Shown here: one piece after another, positions 14,099 to 17,091 of the stretch
How the letters are laid out: the number at the start of each line of letters is the position of its first letter
Position numbering within the stretch: position 1 is the first letter of the stretch
Origin: Pseudothermotoga sp.
GTDB taxonomy: Bacteria > Thermotogota > Thermotogae > Thermotogales > DSM-5069
Length of the DNA stretch: 17,091 nt
Reading direction: 5' to 3'
Assembly (NCBI GenBank): GCA_003510135.1
Contig: DOKY01000042.1
Location: forward strand, 1-17,091
The notes under the pieces: model-generated
The model's database searches: none
What the model saw: only the letters and a program-made list of their open reading frames with translations
Told to the model about the DNA's origin: nothing
Translations under genes and position numbers: made by a program

Positions 14099-14127
14099 AT
14101 TATAAAACCTTGCACCTTCAATGGACA
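14099..14127 (-). promoter_or_regulatory. Putative promoter of the GH20 gene
   Basis: On the minus strand TGTCCA (14127-14122) and a perfect TATAAT (14104-14099) are 17 bases apart. Transcription would begin near 14092, about 70 bases upstream of the chosen TTG start and inside the longest possible reading frame. Confidence 0.5.
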
Positions 14128-14181
14128 GATCGCTTTTACATCGAAAGGAGAAGTTCGTGATATGATGTTCGTGGTGATTCG

Positions 14182-15867
14182 ATGGTGTTCAAAAGAAAAT
14201 TTCGATGGATCTTCTCAGTCGTGCTTTCAGTGTTTTCAGTCTTGATTATAACGAACTGTGGAACATCGTTACCAAACTTCTCTGCGACGATATACGGAAA
14301 AGTCTCTGCGCACGCCGGCGATGTGACAAAATCGTTGAACTTTCCCAGCCTACCATCTTTGAGCAAAAAAACTGCATCGAAGATCGTCGACAATCAGTAC
14401 GTGGTCCGGTTCGACGCAGAATCATCGAGCGCCAAACAGGGGCTCGCATCTCTGGGCAGAGTTCTGGATGAACTTCGCATACAAGATGAGATCTATTTTC
14501 TCATAGAAACTTCCGCTCATATCTCAACGCTTCGCGAAAAGCTCTCCAAAATTGCAGGTTTTCTCGGCGTTGAACCTCATTACACCATGAGCCTTTCGAA
14601 CCTGGTACCAAACGATACGTATTTCCATCTTCAGTGGAACCTCGGGCTCATCAGAGTTCCCGAAGCTTGGTCTGTCACGAAGGGTAGCGACATCATCACG
14701 ATCGCCGTCATCGATTCGGGTGTGGACTTTTCACACAAAGATCTTCAAGGTATCTTCGTGCCAGGTTATGACTTCGTCGAGAATGACAGTATTCCACAAG
14801 ACGAAGATGGTCATGGAACACACGTGACCGGCATCATCGCAGCTTTGACGAACAACAGCAGGGGTGTGGCCGGGGTGACGTGGGGCCAGATGGTGAAGAT
14901 CATGCCGTTGAGGGCCATCGGCAGCGATGGGACTGGCTCTGTGTTTAACTTCGCCAAAGCTGTCGTCTATGCCGTCGATCATGGTGCCAAAATCATAAAC
15001 GCCTCGCTGGGTTCCTCCAGCCCGTCTACTCTCTCACAAGCTGTTGTCAGGTATGCTTACCAAAACGATGTTGTGATGGTCTGTGCCGCTGGAAATGACG
15101 GAAGTTCTGGTATCGACTATCCTGCTGCCTATCCAGAAACGATCGCCGTCGGTGCCGTCACGATAGATACCACAAGAGCCAACTATTCAGACTACGGACC
15201 AGAGCTCGACGTCGTTGCACCAGGTGGGGATGAAGATCAGCCAATCTTGAGTACTTACGGAGGTGGAACTTACGCCTATGCCGCGGGTACCTCGATGGCA
15301 GCACCACACGTGACCGGCATCGTAGCACTCATGATCTCTCGGGGCATCGTGGGTGTTGAGAACATAAGAAACGTGCTGAGGGCAACGGCCATAGACCTTG
15401 GTCCTTCGGGATACGATATCTATTACGGTGCGGGTTTGGTCGATGCCTACGCGGCGGTCACCGCTCAGGGTGGGTGGGTGCCACTGATCGTGTTCAGCGT
15501 TGATCAAAACGGTAAGTTAGACAACATGACTGTAGCGAACGGTTTGGGCCAGTTCCAGCTCGAAGTTCGTAAACCGAACGTGAAGATCTACGCATGGCTC
15601 GATTTCGACTCCGATGACGAGTTGAGCTACGGTGATCTCTGGGGTTATTATGGCTATGTGGGTGGAAACCCCTACCCCTCGACAGATTCAACCATCCTTC
15701 TTAGGCTCGAAATGGGCGAGATACGTGAAGTCAACTTTAACGTTGCACCGATCGTTGACACCTCAAACAGACCGAACCTGCAGGCTCAGGACATGCAGAT
15801 CCTCACAAGTTATAAAAGATCGATCATCGAGAAGCACTATCGCGAGCTGAAGAAATCGTTGAAGTGA
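14182..15867 (+). CDS. Secreted subtilisin-like serine protease (S8)
   Basis: The 561-residue preproprotease has a signal segment (about 8-26, basic KRK then hydrophobic) ending LIITNCGTS, an imperfect lipobox that may make it a lipoprotein (Cys26). An I9-like propeptide follows (about 70-140: NQYVVRFDAESS through EPHYTMSLS), then the peptidase domain (about 155-435) with the intact triad D178 (AVIDSGVDFSH), H211 (DEDGHGTHVTG) and S371 (GTSMAAPHVTG), plus N305 (CAAGNDG) for the oxyanion hole. The C-terminal ~100 residues form a beta-rich domain with an acidic DFDSDDELSYGD stretch, possibly calcium-binding. Layout resembles fervidolysin of Fervidobacterium. The start is ATG 14182; GTG 14185 is equally compatible with the GGTGAT site. 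It is divergent from the GH20 gene and directly followed by a broken creatininase-like gene. Confidence 0.92.
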   Translation: MVFKRKFRWIFSVVLSVFSVLIITNCGTSLPNFSATIYGKVSAHAGDVTKSLNFPSLPSLSKKTASKIVDNQYVVRFDAESSSAKQGLASLGRVLDELRIQDEIYFLIETSAHISTLREKLSKIAGFLGVEPHYTMSLSNLVPNDTYFHLQWNLGLIRVPEAWSVTKGSDIITIAVIDSGVDFSHKDLQGIFVPGYDFVENDSIPQDEDGHGTHVTGIIAALTNNSRGVAGVTWGQMVKIMPLRAIGSDGTGSVFNFAKAVVYAVDHGAKIINASLGSSSPSTLSQAVVRYAYQNDVVMVCAAGNDGSSGIDYPAAYPETIAVGAVTIDTTRANYSDYGPELDVVAPGGDEDQPILSTYGGGTYAYAAGTSMAAPHVTGIVALMISRGIVGVENIRNVLRATAIDLGPSGYDIYYGAGLVDAYAAVTAQGGWVPLIVFSVDQNGKLDNMTVANGLGQFQLEVRKPNVKIYAWLDFDSDDELSYGDLWGYYGYVGGNPYPSTDSTILLRLEMGEIREVNFNVAPIVDTSNRPNLQAQDMQILTSYKRSIIEKHYRELKKSLK

Positions 15868-15876
15868 GGTGATAGC

Positions 15877-16470
15877 GCGAAAGACTATCTCTCACTCACC
15901 TGTGAGGAAGTCTTGAAGCTCAACAGAGGAGAGACCGTTTTCGTGTCGGTCGTGTCTCCCATCGAGACGCATGTTACACACCTTCTCTTGGCACTGCGTC
16001 TTCATCGCACGAAGAGTGATGGAAGAAACGTGTCAGATTCTGGAAAAGGAACACGAGGTCGTGAAACTCTTCGAGATCCCACTCGGTAGCGACACGCAAC
16101 CCGTTTTCGGCTCGATCTGGCTGAGCTATGGAGGGTTCAAGCGTTTGGTCCTCGAAGTGGGAACACATCTGTCCAGGATGAACTTCAAGTACTGGATCAT
16201 CTTCGACAATCACGGTGGTCCAAGACACCAGTTCGCGCTCGCTGAGGCCTCGAAGAAGCTGAAAGAGAAACACGACTTCAATTTGATCGTACCTTTCCTG
16301 CACATCTTTCAGGACATGCTGAACGATTCAGAAGCGATCAAGATCCCGGCTGGCATGAACGGCGATGTCAAGAACCTGCACGCCGGAACGAACGAAACTT
16401 CTCTGATGCTCTGCGTGGACCCACAGCTGGTGAGAACAAAAGATCTACCGAGATACTTTCCAAAGAGAGA
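15877..16470 (+). pseudogene. Broken creatininase-family amidohydrolase gene
   Basis: Conceptual translation over two frames gives a creatininase-like protein: DYLSLTCEEVLKLNRGE, VSVVSPIETHVTHL, then after a shift FIARRVMEETCQIL, IIFDNHGGPRHQFALAEA and DVKNLHAGTNETSLML. Family members are metal-dependent amidases of about 240-260 residues. Three lesions are visible. The codon spaced correctly after the GAGGTGAT site is GCG (15877-15879), with no start codon in frame before it. A frameshift lies near 15985-15996. The last ~45 residues are missing because the sequence runs at about 16470 into a TnpB remnant and the repeat. It begins 10 bases after the protease stop, suggesting a former operon partner. 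Confidence 0.8.
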
Positions 16471-16575
16471 GACCACATTAACATCCCTATCGCAGTTCCA
16501 ACCACATTCACACTTAATAACTCTATCTGCAAGGAATAGGCTTTGCTCACAATTTACTTTCCGTTCTGTTCTTCT
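16471..16575 (-). pseudogene. Remnant of an IS200/IS605-type TnpB (zinc-ribbon end)
   Basis: On the minus strand the frame reads VNCEQSLFLADRVIKCECG, then WNCDRDVNVV. This matches the end of TnpB proteins, where a Cys4 zinc ribbon (C-x2-C ... C-x-C/C-x2-C) is followed by the DRD-N motif carrying the last RuvC aspartate. Only about 30 residues remain; upstream on the minus strand it joins the dispersed repeat, and downstream it runs into the antisense of the creatininase gene. It is a dead transposon fragment, and its junction marks where the creatininase gene was cut. Confidence 0.65.
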
Positions 16576-16680
16576 GTTGTACACTACCATCATTAGAAAA
16601 ACTGCAATATATCTAACGAAAAAGCTGCCTTTCATTCCACCCTTGAAAGAGTACACTTTAACGGCGGGCTGTCGTAAAAG
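16571..16680. repeat. Dispersed repeat, copy 2
   Basis: Same orientation as the copy at 2-160, with an 18-base block (16571-16588) followed at once by the 92-base core (16589-16680). The 49 bases that separate these two blocks in copy 1 are absent. The right boundary is sharp: both copies end at TCGTAAAAGA before diverging. The left side abuts the TnpB remnant. The copies are 16.5 kb apart and bracket almost the whole window. Confidence 0.75.
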
Positions 16681-16740
16681 AGTAAAAAACGGTGAGATTT
16701 TGAAGAATAGTCAAAGATATTCCGTGCTTTTTACTCCTAA

Positions 16741-16765
16741 TCAGAAAAAATGGAATATTTTCTGA
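16741..16765. repeat. AT-rich inverted repeat upstream of the LacI gene
   Basis: TCAGAAAA (16741-16748) and TTTTCTGA (16758-16765) form a perfect 8-bp inverted repeat with a 9-base spacer, directly before the -35 of the regulator promoter. It may be a weak terminator isolating the gene from the decayed region or a second regulatory site. Confidence 0.4.
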
Positions 16766-16766
16766 C

Positions 16767-16795
16767 TTGTATTTTTAGATTAAACCTGATATTCT
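16767..16795 (+). promoter_or_regulatory. Promoter of the LacI-family gene
   Basis: TTGTAT (16767-16772) and TATTCT (16790-16795) are separated by exactly 17 bases; transcription would start near 16802, just before the palindromic operator. Confidence 0.65.
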
Positions 16796-16804
16796 AGCTT
16801 ACAC

Positions 16805-16822
16805 AATGTAATCGATTACATT
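16805..16822. promoter_or_regulatory. Perfect 18-bp palindromic operator (LacI type)
   Basis: AATGTAATCGATTACATT is a perfect palindrome with a central CG, the form typical of LacI/CcpA-family operators. It overlaps the predicted transcription start and precedes the regulator start codon by 21 bases, so bound protein would block transcription: autorepression is the natural reading. Confidence 0.75.
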
Positions 16823-16843
16823 AAACTAAGGGTGGTGTAAATC

Positions 16844-17091
16844 TTGTCAAAGACTAATCGTATCAGAATCAAAGACATAGCTAAAGAGGCGGGGGTTTCA
16901 ACAGCAACAGTTTCTCGAGTCTTGAACAACTCGAACAAGGTAAAAGCCAAAACACGTTGGTGCGTTGTGAAAGCCATAGAAAGGCTGGGATATGTTCCTA
17001 ATCATGTAGCGCGAAGTTTGAGAGTGGAGCGGGTTTATTCCATAGGCTTGATCGTTCCACACGATATCGATTACCTCTTTTCATTTCCTTA
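16844..17091 (+). CDS. LacI-family transcriptional regulator (partial, 5' end only)
   Basis: The first 82 residues of a LacI/GalR-family repressor; the gene continues beyond the window. The helix-turn-helix is complete: IRIKDIAKEAGVSTATVSRVL, followed by the hinge-region pattern VVKAIERLGYVPNHVARSLR and the first strand of the sugar-binding domain (SIGLIVPH). Full members have about 330-345 residues and sense sugars or their phosphates. The TTG start at 16844 follows GGTGGTG (16831-16837) by six bases. A promoter and a perfect palindromic operator lie immediately upstream. The target sugar system presumably lies to the right of the window. Confidence 0.92.
   Translation, partial: MSKTNRIRIKDIAKEAGVSTATVSRVLNNSNKVKAKTRWCVVKAIERLGYVPNHVARSLRVERVYSIGLIVPHDIDYLFSFP

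Noticed and set aside
15971..16765. 264-codon plus-strand frame taken as one intact protein
   Set aside because: Its first ~165 residues are the frame-shifted creatininase remnant and the rest translates TnpB antisense, the repeat and intergenic DNA; it is a chimera of decayed pieces.

Overview
The window looks like a chromosomal segment of a thermophilic member of the Thermotogota, probably Pseudothermotoga-like. This is an inference from several things: the rpsF-ssb-rpsR order, heavy use of AGA/AGG arginine and ATA isoleucine codons, frequent GTG/TTG starts behind strong GGAGGTG-type ribosome binding sites, a fervidolysin-like subtilase and very compact operons. No rRNA or species-specific marker is present to prove it.

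Layout. (1) 1-530: a copy of a dispersed repeat at the left edge, a probable 3' gene fragment, a strong hairpin terminator and two minus-strand tRNAs (Val-UAC then Phe-GAA). (2) 572-2722, minus strand: the housekeeping operon rpsF-ssb-rpsR followed by a carbamate kinase. Its leader folds so that an outer stem would cover the rpsF ribosome binding site, resembling the S6:S18 autoregulatory motif. (3) 2926-4318, plus strand: a D-Ala-D-Ala-ligase-like ATP-grasp protein, whose best-placed start codon reads ACG, followed by a small CoA-binding protein. (4) 4611-11711, plus strand: a seven-gene operon with a clear promoter. It encodes a tripartite tricarboxylate transporter (tctC, terminator/attenuator, tctA, tctB), an NAD(P)-malic enzyme, a two-subunit UxaA-type dehydratase and a LarA-type nickel racemase. 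(5) 11712-12207: poorly coding DNA with small inverted repeats and a doubtful small membrane ORF. (6) 12208-14022, minus strand: a cytoplasmic GH20 hexosaminidase. (7) 14182-15867, plus strand: a secreted subtilisin-like protease, then a broken creatininase-family gene (start codon lost, frameshift, 3' end missing). (8) 16471-16680: a TnpB zinc-ribbon remnant and the second copy of the dispersed repeat. (9) 16767-17091: promoter, perfect 18-bp palindromic operator and the first part of a LacI-family regulator that runs off the window.

The most interesting unit is the 4.7-11.7 kb operon. An exogenous carboxylate or 2-hydroxy acid would be imported by the TTT system, its stereochemistry adjusted by the LarA-type racemase, water (or another leaving group) removed by the split UxaA-type lyase, and a C4 acid decarboxylated to pyruvate by the malic enzyme. 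The exact substrate (malate, tartrate, a sugar acid or sulfolactate are the leading options) cannot be read from sequence alone. The second theme is genome decay: the same ~92-bp repeat core lies at both ends of the window, each copy abutting a broken gene.
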